From Halobaculum gomorrense (GTDB taxonomy: Archaea; Halobacteriota; Halobacteria; Halobacteriales; Haloferacaceae): DNA of 64,000 bases. The notes below the pieces were generated by a model. That model worked only from the letters and a program-made list of their open reading frames with translations, ran no database searches and was not told the DNA's origin. Positions 37,164 through 45,365 of the stretch are shown here, piece by piece (positions within the stretch are counted from its first letter, which is position 1; every line of letters begins with the position of its first letter). The translations under genes and the position numbers were made by a program. The DNA lies in assembly GCF_900129775.1 (NCBI RefSeq), contig NZ_FQWV01000003.1, positions 372,001 through 436,000 of the forward strand, in the 5' to 3' direction.

Positions 37164-39488
37164 ATGGCCGACCCATCGACCGACGGCGGTGCGACCGGCG
37201 GAACCGACCCCGCCGACGGGACCGACGCCACCGACGCCACCGGCGGAACCGACGCCACCGACGCCACCGACGCCACCGGCGGAACCGACGCCACCGACGC
37301 CACCGCCGAGTCCGGGATCGCGGGCCGATTCGCCGAGCCCCTCCGATCCGGGCTCGAGGCCGGCCGGGTCGCCGCACTCGTGCTCGCGGCGGTCGGCGCC
37401 GTCGTCGCAGTCGCCGTCGCCGTCGACGTGTTCCCGTTCCGGTCGCTCAACCACGACGAAGGCGTCTATCTCCAACAGGCGGACATGCTGCTAGCGGGGC
37501 GGCTGTTCCTCCGACCGCCCGTCGAGGACGCCTTCCGCCCGTGGTTCTTCGTCGAGAGCGAGCGCGGGCTGTACTCGAAGTACGCGCCGGTCCCCGCAGC
37601 GGTGTTCGCGCTCGGGAAGCTGCTCGGGGGCTACGTCGTCGCGCTCGCGGGGATCGCCGCCGGCCTGGTCGCCGGTACGGTCGCGCTGGGTCGAGAGCTG
37701 TTCGACCGGCGCGTCGGCGCTCTCGCGGGCGTCCTCCTGCTCGCGACGCCGCTGTTCGTCGTTCACAGCGGGCTGTACCTCCCGTACGCGCTGACGACGA
37801 CGCTGAACGTCGCGTTCGCCGTCTGGTACCTGCGCGGGGAGCGCCGCGCGAGTCGCCGCGAGGCGACGCTCGCGGGCGCCGCCGTCGGCCTCGCGTTCTT
37901 TGCGCGACCGTACACCGCCGTCCTGTTCGCGCTCCCGTTCGTCTGCCACGCGGTCGTCACGCTCGTGCGTTCGGGGGCGTGGCGGGTGCCGCTGGCAGCC
38001 GGCGGTGCCGTCGCAGGACCGTCCGATGGACGGGCGCGCGACCTGTTCGCGCGTCGGCTCCGCACCGCGGGACTCGGGACGGCGGGCGTCGTCTTCACGC
38101 TCGGGTACAACGCGGTCGTCACGGGCGACCCGCTGGTGTTCCCGTACCTCGCGTTCGCCCCCCGAGACGGCGTCGGCTTCGGCGAGCGGGCGATCCTCGG
38201 CCACGAGGTGAACTACACGCTCTCGCTCGGGATCGAGGCGAACCGGATCGTGCTGGAGGCGCTGTTCACCGACTGGGTGGTCGCCGGGCGCTTCGGGGCC
38301 GCCGCGGCCGCGGTCGGCGTGGCGCTCGCGCTCGTCTCCCGGGGCGTCCCCGGCGGCGGAGCGACGGGCGCGCTCGGCGGGCGCGTCCGGCGGGGCCTCC
38401 TCGCGGCCACGTTCGCGAGCGTGGCCGCCGGGAACGTCGCCTTCTGGGGCAACTACAACGTCCTCGGCGCGCTCGACGTGGGGACGGACGGGCTGGTCTA
38501 CTACCTCGGACCGTACTACCACTACGACCTGATCGTCCCGACGGCCGTGTTCGCCGCCGTCGCGTGCGTCGCCGGCGCCGACGCGCTCTGCGACCGGCTC
38601 GCGGGGATCGCCACCGAGCACGACTGGATGACGACCGGGCACGCGCGGGCGGTCGCGGCGGGCGTCCTGCTCGTCGCAGCGGCGGTCGGCGGCGCCGTCG
38701 GCGTCGCCGCCGTCGAGGAGCCGGTCGACCGCAACGCCGCGGTGACGGCCGAGCTCCGCGACGGGTACGGCCCGTTCGCCGACGGCGACGCGCCGGAGAA
38801 TGCGGTGGTGTTCGTGCCGACACCGTACGGGCCGTGGCTGAACCACCCGTTCCAGCTCCTCCGCAACAACCCCGGCTTCGACGGCGAGACGGTGTACGCG
38901 CTCGGCGACACGCGCGAGCTCGCGGTCGCCGAGGCGTACCCTGAGCGCGACCTCTACCGCTACGTGTACACCGGGTCGTGGGCGCCGACCGACGAATCCG
39001 CCGTGCGAGGGGCGCTCCGCGAGGTCGAGCGCGTGTCCGGCGACCGGCTCGCGCTGTCGGCGACGCTCGGGCGCCCGGACTCCGTCGAAGGGACGACGGT
39101 GAGGGTCACCGGGGACGAGGGGTCCGTGTACCTCGTCGCCACCGACGACGGCGGCCCGCTCGGACTGGAGATCCGCGCCGAGGGCGACCGACTGGTTATC
39201 TTCGGCGACGCGCTCCGACCGACCGGCGACCAGCGCGACGACCGGGCCGCGACCCTCCCACTCGACGACCGTGACGAGATCCACGTCGAAGTGTTCGTCG
39301 CGACCGGCCGCGGGAGCGGGTACAGCTACCAGCTCGTGTTCCCCGTCGAGCGGGCGGCCGACGGCACGCTCACGGCGCTGTCGCCGACTGTCGAGCGGTG
39401 TGTCGTCCCGACCCGATGCGTCCCGGTCGGCGTTGGCGAACGGCCCGTGGACCGCGGCGTCGACGTGAGGCTGACGGCCTCGGGGTGA
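37164..39488 (+). CDS. Membrane glycosyltransferase (GT39/ArnT-like, GT-C fold)
   Basis: 774 residues. After a low-complexity Thr/Asp/Gly leader (residues 5-50) and one membrane helix comes FRSLNHDEGVYLQQADML, the Asp-Glu motif of GT-C enzymes that use lipid-linked sugars. About ten further hydrophobic segments follow, then an extracellular C-terminal domain of about 250 residues. It would transfer a sugar from a dolichol phosphate to protein or lipid at the outer face. It is last in the iron operon, joined without a gap. Confidence 0.75.
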   Translation: MADPSTDGGATGGTDPADGTDATDATGGTDATDATDATGGTDATDATAESGIAGRFAEPLRSGLEAGRVAALVLAAVGAVVAVAVAVDVFPFRSLNHDEGVYLQQADMLLAGRLFLRPPVEDAFRPWFFVESERGLYSKYAPVPAAVFALGKLLGGYVVALAGIAAGLVAGTVALGRELFDRRVGALAGVLLLATPLFVVHSGLYLPYALTTTLNVAFAVWYLRGERRASRREATLAGAAVGLAFFARPYTAVLFALPFVCHAVVTLVRSGAWRVPLAAGGAVAGPSDGRARDLFARRLRTAGLGTAGVVFTLGYNAVVTGDPLVFPYLAFAPRDGVGFGERAILGHEVNYTLSLGIEANRIVLEALFTDWVVAGRFGAAAAAVGVALALVSRGVPGGGATGALGGRVRRGLLAATFASVAAGNVAFWGNYNVLGALDVGTDGLVYYLGPYYHYDLIVPTAVFAAVACVAGADALCDRLAGIATEHDWMTTGHARAVAAGVLLVAAAVGGAVGVAAVEEPVDRNAAVTAELRDGYGPFADGDAPENAVVFVPTPYGPWLNHPFQLLRNNPGFDGETVYALGDTRELAVAEAYPERDLYRYVYTGSWAPTDESAVRGALREVERVSGDRLALSATLGRPDSVEGTTVRVTGDEGSVYLVATDDGGPLGLEIRAEGDRLVIFGDALRPTGDQRDDRAATLPLDDRDEIHVEVFVATGRGSGYSYQLVFPVERAADGTLTALSPTVERCVVPTRCVPVGVGERPVDRGVDVRLTASG
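37221..37304 (+). repeat. In-frame TDATDATGG-type tandem repeat in the glycosyltransferase leader
   Basis: Residues 20-47 repeat the 3-residue unit DAT with GGT inserts, encoded by near-identical GACGCCACC units. Such repeats change length by slippage in steps of 9 bases without breaking the frame. Confidence 0.7.
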
Positions 39489-39585
39489 CCCATTCCGGGA
39501 TGGCGGAGGGCAGTACCGTCGGGCGAGCGGGGACGGGCAGCGGAGGATCGTGAAACGGGCGGTATCGAACGTCCCACGTCGACTC

Positions 39586-40284
39586 TTACCGAAGGCTTCG
39601 AACCCGCTCTTCCAGGCAGCACTTCAGGATCGATTTGCCGATCTCGGCGCCGCCGGAGAACGGGTCGAGCTTCGTCTCGCCGAGTCGCTCGTCGTACTCG
39701 ATCGGCTCCTGGCGGACGCTGTAGCCGCGCATCGCCGGCCGGATGAGCAGTTCCGCGGACAGGCCGGTGTTCTCCGTCCACCGGATCGATTCGATCACGT
39801 CCGCGTGGTACGCGCGCATCCCGGTCGTCACGTCGTGGAGCGTGCGCCCGCCGAGCAGGCTCGCCGTCGCGGCGAACACGCGGTTTCCGAGTCGGTTCAT
39901 CGCCGGCATCGTCTCGGCGCCGTGGTAGAGGCGGTCCCCGCTGACCACGTCGTAGCCGTCGTTGATCAGCGCGAGAAACTCCGGGATCCGCTCCATCGGG
40001 TACGTCCCGTCGCAGTCCGTGGTGATCCGGACCGGGTTGGTCGCCTCGTACAGCGCCCGTCGAACCGCCGCACCGTAGCCGCTCGGCGGCTGGTCGACGA
40101 CGCGCGCGCCGCGCTCGCGGGCGATGTCGGCCGTGCCGTCGTCGGAGCTGTCGACCACGACGACCTCGGCGCGCCCGTCGGTCGTGGCCTCGATGTCGTC
40201 GAGGACGGGACCGATCGCCTCCGCCTCGTTGTACGCCCCCATGACGACGCTCACGTCGTCGAGGGAGTACGTTCGCTCGTCCAT
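39586..40284 (-). CDS. GT2 family glycosyltransferase (dolichol-phosphate sugar synthase type)
   Basis: 232 residues, soluble GT-A fold. It opens with VVMGAYNEAEAIGPVL, has the DCDGTYPMERIP metal motif (DxD-like) and GDRLYHG, as in Dpm1/AglJ-type enzymes. It would make a dolichol-phosphate sugar, the donor that GT39-type membrane enzymes use; the neighbouring convergent gene is one. An imperfect iron box lies 24 bases before the start. Confidence 0.85.
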   Translation of the reverse strand: MDERTYSLDDVSVVMGAYNEAEAIGPVLDDIEATTDGRAEVVVVDSSDDGTADIARERGARVVDQPPSGYGAAVRRALYEATNPVRITTDCDGTYPMERIPEFLALINDGYDVVSGDRLYHGAETMPAMNRLGNRVFAATASLLGGRTLHDVTTGMRAYHADVIESIRWTENTGLSAELLIRPAMRGYSVRQEPIEYDERLGETKLDPFSGGAEIGKSILKCCLEERVRSLR

Positions 40285-40308
40285 ACGACCACCTGCGCTC
40301 GAATGCGT

Positions 40309-40322
40309 TTAGGCTTGCCGAA
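40309..40322 (-). promoter_or_regulatory. Imperfect iron box TTCGG-CAAG-CCTAA
   Basis: On the - strand the site differs from TTAGG-N4-CCTAA by one base and ends 24 bases before the GT2 gene start. This links the GT2 gene to the other iron-box genes. Confidence 0.45.
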
Positions 40323-40362
40323 AACGTCAAGCGGCGGGCGAGTGTCGGACAATCGGCCCGGA

Positions 40363-40416
40363 GCGTCCGGAAGTCGGATATCTCCGGGGGGCGTCCCGAA
40401 GTCGGACATCTCCGAT
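40363..40416. repeat. Tandem 28-bp direct repeat before the halocyanin gene
   Basis: Two copies of a 28-base unit. The core GAAGTCGGAYATCTCC is at 40370-40385 and 40398-40413, with GCGTCC before each. It lies 70-120 bases before the halocyanin start and could bind a regulator twice. Confidence 0.6.
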
Positions 40417-40481
40417 GTGCTTCCCAGTCGGTGGGAACCAGGCCGCGTGCCCTTTCGGTCGGCGCCGAAAGCCGAACATGT

Positions 40482-41270
40482 ATGCCGAGCACCCGAACAC
40501 CATCGATGTCCCGACGGAGCGTGCTTCGGTCGGCCGTGGCGGGCGGCGTCGCCGCGGCGGCTGGCGGCGCGGCGTCCACCCCGGCGGCCGCCCAGTCCGG
40601 CGGCAGCCTCGCCGAGTGGTTCTCGAACACCGACAACTACGACGGCGTCGTCGACCGGACGGGCCAGTCGTCCGTGACGGTCGAGGTCGGCGTGGAGGCC
40701 AACGGCGGCTACTACGGGTTCGGTCCCGCAGCCGTCCGCGTCGATCCGGGAACCACGGTCACGTGGGAGTGGACCGGACAGGGGTCGACGCACAACGTCG
40801 TCGCGGAGGGCGGAGCCTTCGAGTCCGAACTCGTCGCCGAGGCGGGCCACACGTTCGAGCACGCCTTCGAGTCGGCGGGCGTATACCGCTACGCCTGCAC
40901 GCCGCACAAGCCGCTTGGGATGAAGGGCGCCGTGGTCGTCGGCGACGCCGCAGTCAGCGGGTCGAGTGGGGCCACCACCGACGGCGGAGCGACGGCACCC
41001 GCGACGACGACCGCCGGGACGACGAACGGATCGACCGCCGGGACGAACGGAGGCGAAGGCGGGAGCGGAAACGGTGGCACGGGGAGCGGCGGTGTCGGGG
41101 ACGCGCCCGCGTGGCTCCTGTTGGGCGGCGGCGTCGCTGCGGCGCTGTCGCCGCTCGTGTTCGGGCTGTTCCTCCTCGCGTTCGACGACGGCTCCGGCGA
41201 GACCGGCGTCGGATATCGAACAGAAACCGGAAAGCGAGAGCCCGACGAGCGGACCGACGGGGGGAGGTGA
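40482..41270 (+). CDS. Halocyanin (type 1 blue copper protein)
   Basis: 262 residues from ATG 40482; ATG 40506 is an alternative. A Tat signal (MSRRSVLRSAVAGG) precedes a plastocyanin-like domain. Copper ligands are the His in GSTHNVVAE and the Cys, His and Met of YACTPHKPLGMKG. A Thr/Gly-rich linker and a C-terminal membrane helix (LLLGGGVAAALSPLVFGLFL) anchor it outside. It is the likely electron donor to NirK. It is the first gene of an operon with the Bat-type regulator (6-base gap) and a DUF2249 protein. Confidence 0.93.
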   Translation: MPSTRTPSMSRRSVLRSAVAGGVAAAAGGAASTPAAAQSGGSLAEWFSNTDNYDGVVDRTGQSSVTVEVGVEANGGYYGFGPAAVRVDPGTTVTWEWTGQGSTHNVVAEGGAFESELVAEAGHTFEHAFESAGVYRYACTPHKPLGMKGAVVVGDAAVSGSSGATTDGGATAPATTTAGTTNGSTAGTNGGEGGSGNGGTGSGGVGDAPAWLLLGGGVAAALSPLVFGLFLLAFDDGSGETGVGYRTETGKREPDERTDGGR

Positions 41271-41276
41271 TCCGCC

Positions 41277-41957
41277 GTGGCCCGCGCACGACTGAACGTC
41301 ACGCTCCCGGAGGACGTGTGGGCCGGCGTGGTCACGCGATCGCACCCCGACGCGACCCTGTCGGTGCTGTCGGTGCTGCCGACCGACCGGGGCGGCGTCG
41401 CGTTGCTCGCACTCCGCGGTGACGACGCCCCGGCGATCGTCCGCGATATCGACACGGCCGACGGGGTCGAGGAGGTCGAACTCCAGCGGGCCGCCGAGGA
41501 CGTCCGCGAGGCCATCGTCCGCGTCGAGACGACCGATCCGCGGCTGCTGTTGCCGCTTCGCGACTCTCGACTCCCCGTGGAGTACCCGGTCGAGATCACC
41601 GACGGGACCGCCGGGCTCACCGTCGCGGGCTCGCGCGACCGCCTCTCCACGTTCGCGACGGCGCTCGAGACGATGGGAATGAGCTACACCGTCGAGTACG
41701 TCCACGACGCGCTCGACGCCGAAGACCTCCTCACCGACGGCCAGCGGGAGCTGCTGGCTGCTGCGATCCGTGCGGGGTACTACGACACGCCCCGCGAGAC
41801 GACGCTGACGGAGCTGGCCGAGCAGCAGGAGATCGCTAAGTCGACCGCGAGCGAGCGGCTCCACCGCGCCGAAGGGAAGGTGATCAAGCGGTTCGCCGAG
41901 GACACGCTCGATATCGACCCCGGCCGCTCGCCGCTGACGCCGAGGAGGAACGGATGA
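41277..41957 (+). CDS. Bat-type (HTH_10) regulator of the denitrification cluster
   Basis: 226 residues from GTG 41277. The C-terminal HTH_10 domain reads LTDGQRELLAAAIRAGYY, then LAEQQEIAKSTASERLHRAE. The N-terminal domain has no Cys, unlike the Cys-bearing sensor described for the denitrification regulator NarO, so its signal may be different. Position between halocyanin and DUF2249 genes, near nirK and the NO reductase gene, makes it the likely local regulator and a candidate reader of the CGAAC palindromes. Its stop overlaps the next ATG by 4 bases. Confidence 0.88.
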   Translation: MARARLNVTLPEDVWAGVVTRSHPDATLSVLSVLPTDRGGVALLALRGDDAPAIVRDIDTADGVEEVELQRAAEDVREAIVRVETTDPRLLLPLRDSRLPVEYPVEITDGTAGLTVAGSRDRLSTFATALETMGMSYTVEYVHDALDAEDLLTDGQRELLAAAIRAGYYDTPRETTLTELAEQQEIAKSTASERLHRAEGKVIKRFAEDTLDIDPGRSPLTPRRNG

Positions 41958-42304
41958 CGGACGCTTTCGACGACCCGGACGCCGGAGGTCGGGCGACCGA
42001 CGCCACGTGGGGGGTCGACCCGAGCGAGGCGACGACCGTCCGGTCGCTCCCGCAGCGGCTCCGCGAGGAGTTGGGCGTGCCCGTCGACCGTCCCGTCACC
42101 GGCATCGACGTGCGCGAGGCGCCGGCGCCGAACCCGCTCACGCGGACGCTGGAGACCCTCGAAGCCGCCGGCGACGAGACGGTGTTGCTCCAGCGTAACG
42201 ACCGGGCGCCGCTGCACCTGTTCGACCAGCTCGATGAGCGGGGATACCGACACGAGACCGTCGAGTGCGGCGACGAGGCGCTGACGGCGGTCTGGCGGGA
42301 GTAA
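41954..42304 (+). CDS. DUF2249 domain protein
   Basis: 116 residues. After an acidic leader comes GIDVREAPAPNPLTRTLETL and PLHLFDQLDERGYRHET, the DUF2249 pattern (a TusA-like small alpha/beta fold). Such proteins are often linked to denitrification and other anaerobic respiration genes; the reaction is unknown. The ATG overlaps the regulator stop (ATGA). Confidence 0.82.
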   Translation: MTDAFDDPDAGGRATDATWGVDPSEATTVRSLPQRLREELGVPVDRPVTGIDVREAPAPNPLTRTLETLEAAGDETVLLQRNDRAPLHLFDQLDERGYRHETVECGDEALTAVWRE

Positions 42305-42339
42305 GTCGCCGGAGCGACAGCAGGAACGGAGCGGGCCCC

Positions 42340-42687
42340 TCAGGCCCCGCCGTTCTCCGCGAGTACAACCACGGCCGAACACGGCTCCCGCGCCTCGACC
42401 GCGACGCCGTCGCCGCCGTCGAATCTGACGATCGACCCCGAGTCGAGCCGCCGTTCCCGTCCCCCGATCGTCGCCGATATCGACCCCGATCTGACCAGCA
42501 ACAGCACCGTCGTCCCGTGATGGTGGTGTTTCGGGATCGACTCGCCGCGTTCGAGCCGCAGCGAGACGACCCGCGGGTCGCCGTCGAAGACGGGCGTTCG
42601 AGCCGCCCCGGCGCCGTCCTCGACTGAGGCCTCCAGCGTCGTGACCTCCGCGGTGGCGATTCCGTCGTCCGCGTCGGTTGGCTCCAT
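42340..42687 (-). CDS. Cupin-domain protein
   Basis: 115 residues, one small beta-barrel. SIPKHHHHGTTVLLLVRSG holds the metal-binding His cluster, followed by the second motif LDSGSIVRFDGGDGV. It could bind iron, zinc or copper. It is divergent from the MIP18-like gene across a CGAAC-GT-GTTCG palindrome, which puts it in the denitrification cluster. A sensory or detoxifying role is possible but not shown. Confidence 0.8.
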   Translation of the reverse strand: MEPTDADDGIATAEVTTLEASVEDGAGAARTPVFDGDPRVVSLRLERGESIPKHHHHGTTVLLLVRSGSISATIGGRERRLDSGSIVRFDGGDGVAVEAREPCSAVVVLAENGGA

Positions 42688-42725
42688 GGAACCCGTTCGG
42701 CCCCGACCGCCCCTCGGGGTTTCGC

Positions 42726-42737
42726 CGAACGTGTTCG
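42726..42737. promoter_or_regulatory. Palindrome CGAAC-GT-GTTCG between cupin and MIP18-like genes
   Basis: Perfect 12-bp palindrome, 39 bases before the cupin start and 64 before the MIP18-like start. Identical arms recur before the CGCGG peptide gene and nirK. The arms match those I recall for the NarO binding site, though the spacing there was reported as longer. Confidence 0.6.
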
Positions 42738-42800
42738 AACGGCGTCGGGCGGAACATCTTCGGGGAGAGCAACAGGGGTACGGAGGGCGTAGTAGTTGCT

Positions 42801-43388
42801 ATGTTCGACCTGCCCATCGGCGGCTCCGACGCCGCGGTCCCCCCCGAATCGGACGACGGATCAGGCGACGGCCACGGCGCCGGCTCCGACGACGGCCGGC
42901 CGAGCGGGACCGACTCCGAGCGGTTCGATCCCGTCGACGAGTTCGTCCCGGCCTCGCTCCCGGAGCCGGGGCCGTTTCTCCGGGAGGGCGACGCCGAGGT
43001 GCTGACGGGGGATGCGCACGTTGCCGTCCGCGACACCGCCCGAACGCTGTTCGAGGAGCGCGGCGTGCGCGACGCGACGTTCGGCTATGTCCTCACGACG
43101 CTTGACCGTGACCGCAACCACCCCGACGCCGGCTTTCGGTACGCCCGTGTTCCGGGCGGGGACCGCGACGGTGACAGCGACAGCGACGAGGTGTTGCGCG
43201 CGGAGTTCACCCCGACGACCGGCTTCTGCCCGCAGGGGGGCGCGTTGGCGACGGCGGCGTTTCGCGCCTGGAACGCCGATCCGGAGCGCCACGGGTTCGA
43301 CCGCGTCGTCGTCAGGGTGTCGCCAACGTATCACGCCAGCGACGCGGTCAACGAACAGCTCGCCGACGCAGCGGTGAGCGACCCGTGA
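42801..43388 (+). CDS. MIP18-family (DUF59-like) protein
   Basis: 195 residues from ATG 42801. The N-terminal 45 residues are acidic low complexity. The core has VRDTARTLFEERGVRDATFG and EFTPTTGFCPQGGALATAAF, matching the DUF59/MIP18 signature with its conserved Cys in a TPTTxxCP context, then VVVRVSPTYHASDAVNEQL. Relatives help mature iron-sulfur proteins. Its stop overlaps the start of the NnrS-like gene by 4 bases. Confidence 0.7.
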   Translation: MFDLPIGGSDAAVPPESDDGSGDGHGAGSDDGRPSGTDSERFDPVDEFVPASLPEPGPFLREGDAEVLTGDAHVAVRDTARTLFEERGVRDATFGYVLTTLDRDRNHPDAGFRYARVPGGDRDGDSDSDEVLRAEFTPTTGFCPQGGALATAAFRAWNADPERHGFDRVVVRVSPTYHASDAVNEQLADAAVSDP

Positions 43389-44773
43389 GCCTCCCGGGGA
43401 GCGGGGGCGTCGCCGTCGGCGGCGGCTCCGGCGGGGCCGATCGCGGACCGTCGACGGCGGCGACGCTCCGCGGCGCGGCGCTCTCGGCGGCGATGCTGCT
43501 CGCCTGGGCGGGCGTCGTGACCGCCGACCGCCTCGGCGTCGCCGGCGGGCTCGCGGGGGCCGCCGCGAATCACCTGCTGTTCGCGGGGGTCGCCTGCACG
43601 GCCATCGCGGCCGCGGTGCCGAAGTTCGTCGCCGTCTGGTCGGGCGCCCCGCTGCGCTGGGGGCGACCGGCGGTCGCGGCCGCCCCGCTCGTCGCCGTCG
43701 GGACCGCCGGCGTCGCGGGCGGGTTGCTGGCCGGGTCGATGCCGGCGCTCGTCGCCGGGGGAACGGCGCTGGCGGCGGGCCTGTGGGCGCTCGCGGCGTC
43801 AACGACGCGGACCCTCGCGGCGGTGCGGCCGTGGGACGCCACCGAACGCTTGCTGCTGGCGGGGACCTGGAGCCTCGCCACCGGAAGCCTGCTCGGGCTG
43901 GCCGTCGGCGCCGGCCGGGCGGGCGTCCCGGTGCTGTTCGGGGGCGTGAGCGCGCTCGGCGCGGTGACAGCACACGTGACGCTGATGGTGGTCGGCGGCG
44001 TGCTCGCGGTCGGCTACGGGGGGGGCTTCCAGCTGTCGGCGATGCTCACGGGCGCGCCCGACTCCCGTGTCGCCTCCGGCGTTGAGCGCGCCGTTTCGAT
44101 CGTCCACCCGGTGGGCGCCGTCCTGCTCGCTGGCGGACGACTGGCGGCCGCGAGCGGCGACGCGACCGCGGGGGTCGCGACCGTCGCGGCGGTCGGCGGC
44201 GTGGCCGTCGGCGCGTGCGCGGTCGCCGTCGGCGGCGTCGTCAGCCACCGTCTCGCGACCGGGGGCGAGTCCTCGGCGGCGACCCGGCGCTACTGGGGCG
44301 CCGCGATCGGCTTTCCCCTGTGGGGCGCCGTCGCGTCGACGCGGTGGGCGACGGCGCCGCTGTCGCGGTCTGCGGTCCTGGGCGGCCCCGTCGCGCAGGC
44401 GGCGCTGTGGGGCGCCGTCGCGTTCCTCGTCGTCGGGTCGCTGTACCACATCGGTCCGTTCTTAGTGTGGCTGGAGCGGTACGCCGACCGGCTCGGCCTG
44501 GAGCCGGTCCCCGATGTCGCGGATCTGTACGACGGCCGCGTCGAGCGCCTCGACGCGGTCGCGCTGTCCGTCGCCGTCGTCGCCCTCCTCGTCGCGGGCG
44601 TCGGTGAGACCGCGTCCGTGGCGGTTCCGGGCTGGGTCGGCCGCCTCGGCGCCGTCGCCGCCTGCGGAGCCGCGGTCGGCGTCGCCCGCAACCTCGCGAC
44701 CGTCGTCCGCGAGCACGCGCCGTGGTCGCCGGCGACGCTCGTGCGGGGCGGCGCGACCGACGGCCAGCAGTGA
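43385..44773 (+). CDS. Polytopic membrane protein, NnrS/heme-copper-like
   Basis: 462 residues with about twelve membrane segments, started at GTG 43385 in overlap with the MIP18-like gene. Conserved His sit in AANHLLFAGV, TAHVTLMVVGG and SLYHIGPFLVWLERY, a pattern seen in NnrS-like and heme-copper-oxidase-like membrane proteins. NnrS relieves NO stress in bacteria. Placement beside nirK and the NO reductase gene supports a heme- or NO-related role. The exact family is uncertain. Confidence 0.6.
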   Translation: MSLPGSGGVAVGGGSGGADRGPSTAATLRGAALSAAMLLAWAGVVTADRLGVAGGLAGAAANHLLFAGVACTAIAAAVPKFVAVWSGAPLRWGRPAVAAAPLVAVGTAGVAGGLLAGSMPALVAGGTALAAGLWALAASTTRTLAAVRPWDATERLLLAGTWSLATGSLLGLAVGAGRAGVPVLFGGVSALGAVTAHVTLMVVGGVLAVGYGGGFQLSAMLTGAPDSRVASGVERAVSIVHPVGAVLLAGGRLAAASGDATAGVATVAAVGGVAVGACAVAVGGVVSHRLATGGESSAATRRYWGAAIGFPLWGAVASTRWATAPLSRSAVLGGPVAQAALWGAVAFLVVGSLYHIGPFLVWLERYADRLGLEPVPDVADLYDGRVERLDAVALSVAVVALLVAGVGETASVAVPGWVGRLGAVAACGAAVGVARNLATVVREHAPWSPATLVRGGATDGQQ

Positions 44774-44851
44774 GGACCGGCGACCCGCCGGATCGACACG
44801 GTGGTCGGCCGCCGGATCGACGCGGTGACCGCGCCCCTGGAAGCAGCGCGG

Positions 44852-45187
44852 CTACCGGCGGACGCGCGTGACGTAGCCGCCGCAGCCGCACCGATCGACG
44901 AACTCCCAGTCCGCGTCGTCGCCGAAGCGGTCGGCGAGCGCGGGAAACAGGAACCTCTCGGGGTGGCCGTGATCGCCGTGCGTGACGAGGTTCACGTGGA
45001 CGCCCGCTGCCGTGTGCTCGACCGCGTCGATCGCGTCGGCGACGACCGCCGACTCGTCGTCGGCGTGTCTCGGCTGCTCCAGGTTCGCCGACCAGGAGGT
45101 GTCGTGGACCGGTCGGTCGTCGGCCGGTTCGTCGCCTCCCGATGCGTCCGATCTGGTCGAGTCGTCTCCGGTCGCGTCGGCGTTCAT
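44852..45187 (-). CDS. CGCGG-family putative radical-SAM-modified peptide precursor (RiPP)
   Basis: 111 residues. A long acidic leader (DDSTRSDASGGDEPADD) and a structured middle (VHVNLVTHGDHGHPERFLFP) end in VDRCGCGGYVTRV a few residues before the stop. This CGCGG C-terminus is the hallmark of a haloarchaeal putative RiPP family thought to be modified by a radical SAM enzyme. No radical SAM gene is in the window. The promoter carries CGAAC-GT-GTTCG 40 bases before the start, tying it to denitrification control. Confidence 0.7.
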   Translation of the reverse strand: MNADATGDDSTRSDASGGDEPADDRPVHDTSWSANLEQPRHADDESAVVADAIDAVEHTAAGVHVNLVTHGDHGHPERFLFPALADRFGDDADWEFVDRCGCGGYVTRVRR

Positions 45188-45226
45188 CGTCGAGCGATAC
45201 GGGCCGGGTCAGGGTCGCCCTTTCCC

Positions 45227-45238
45227 CGAACGTGTTCG
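45227..45238. promoter_or_regulatory. Palindrome CGAAC-GT-GTTCG before the CGCGG peptide gene
   Basis: Same 12 bases as at 42726-42737, 40 bases upstream of the - strand peptide gene and about 130 before the kinase gene on the other strand. Confidence 0.6.
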
Positions 45239-45365
45239 CCGTTGACAGCTCGGAGTGCCCGTCCCCACGCCGTTTTGCCGGTCGTCTGAGTAGGCTCGAT
45301 ACTAGATAGACGACGGGCGGTAGCCGCGGCGACGATCAGCGTCACCGGGGCCGGACTGGCGGTCG

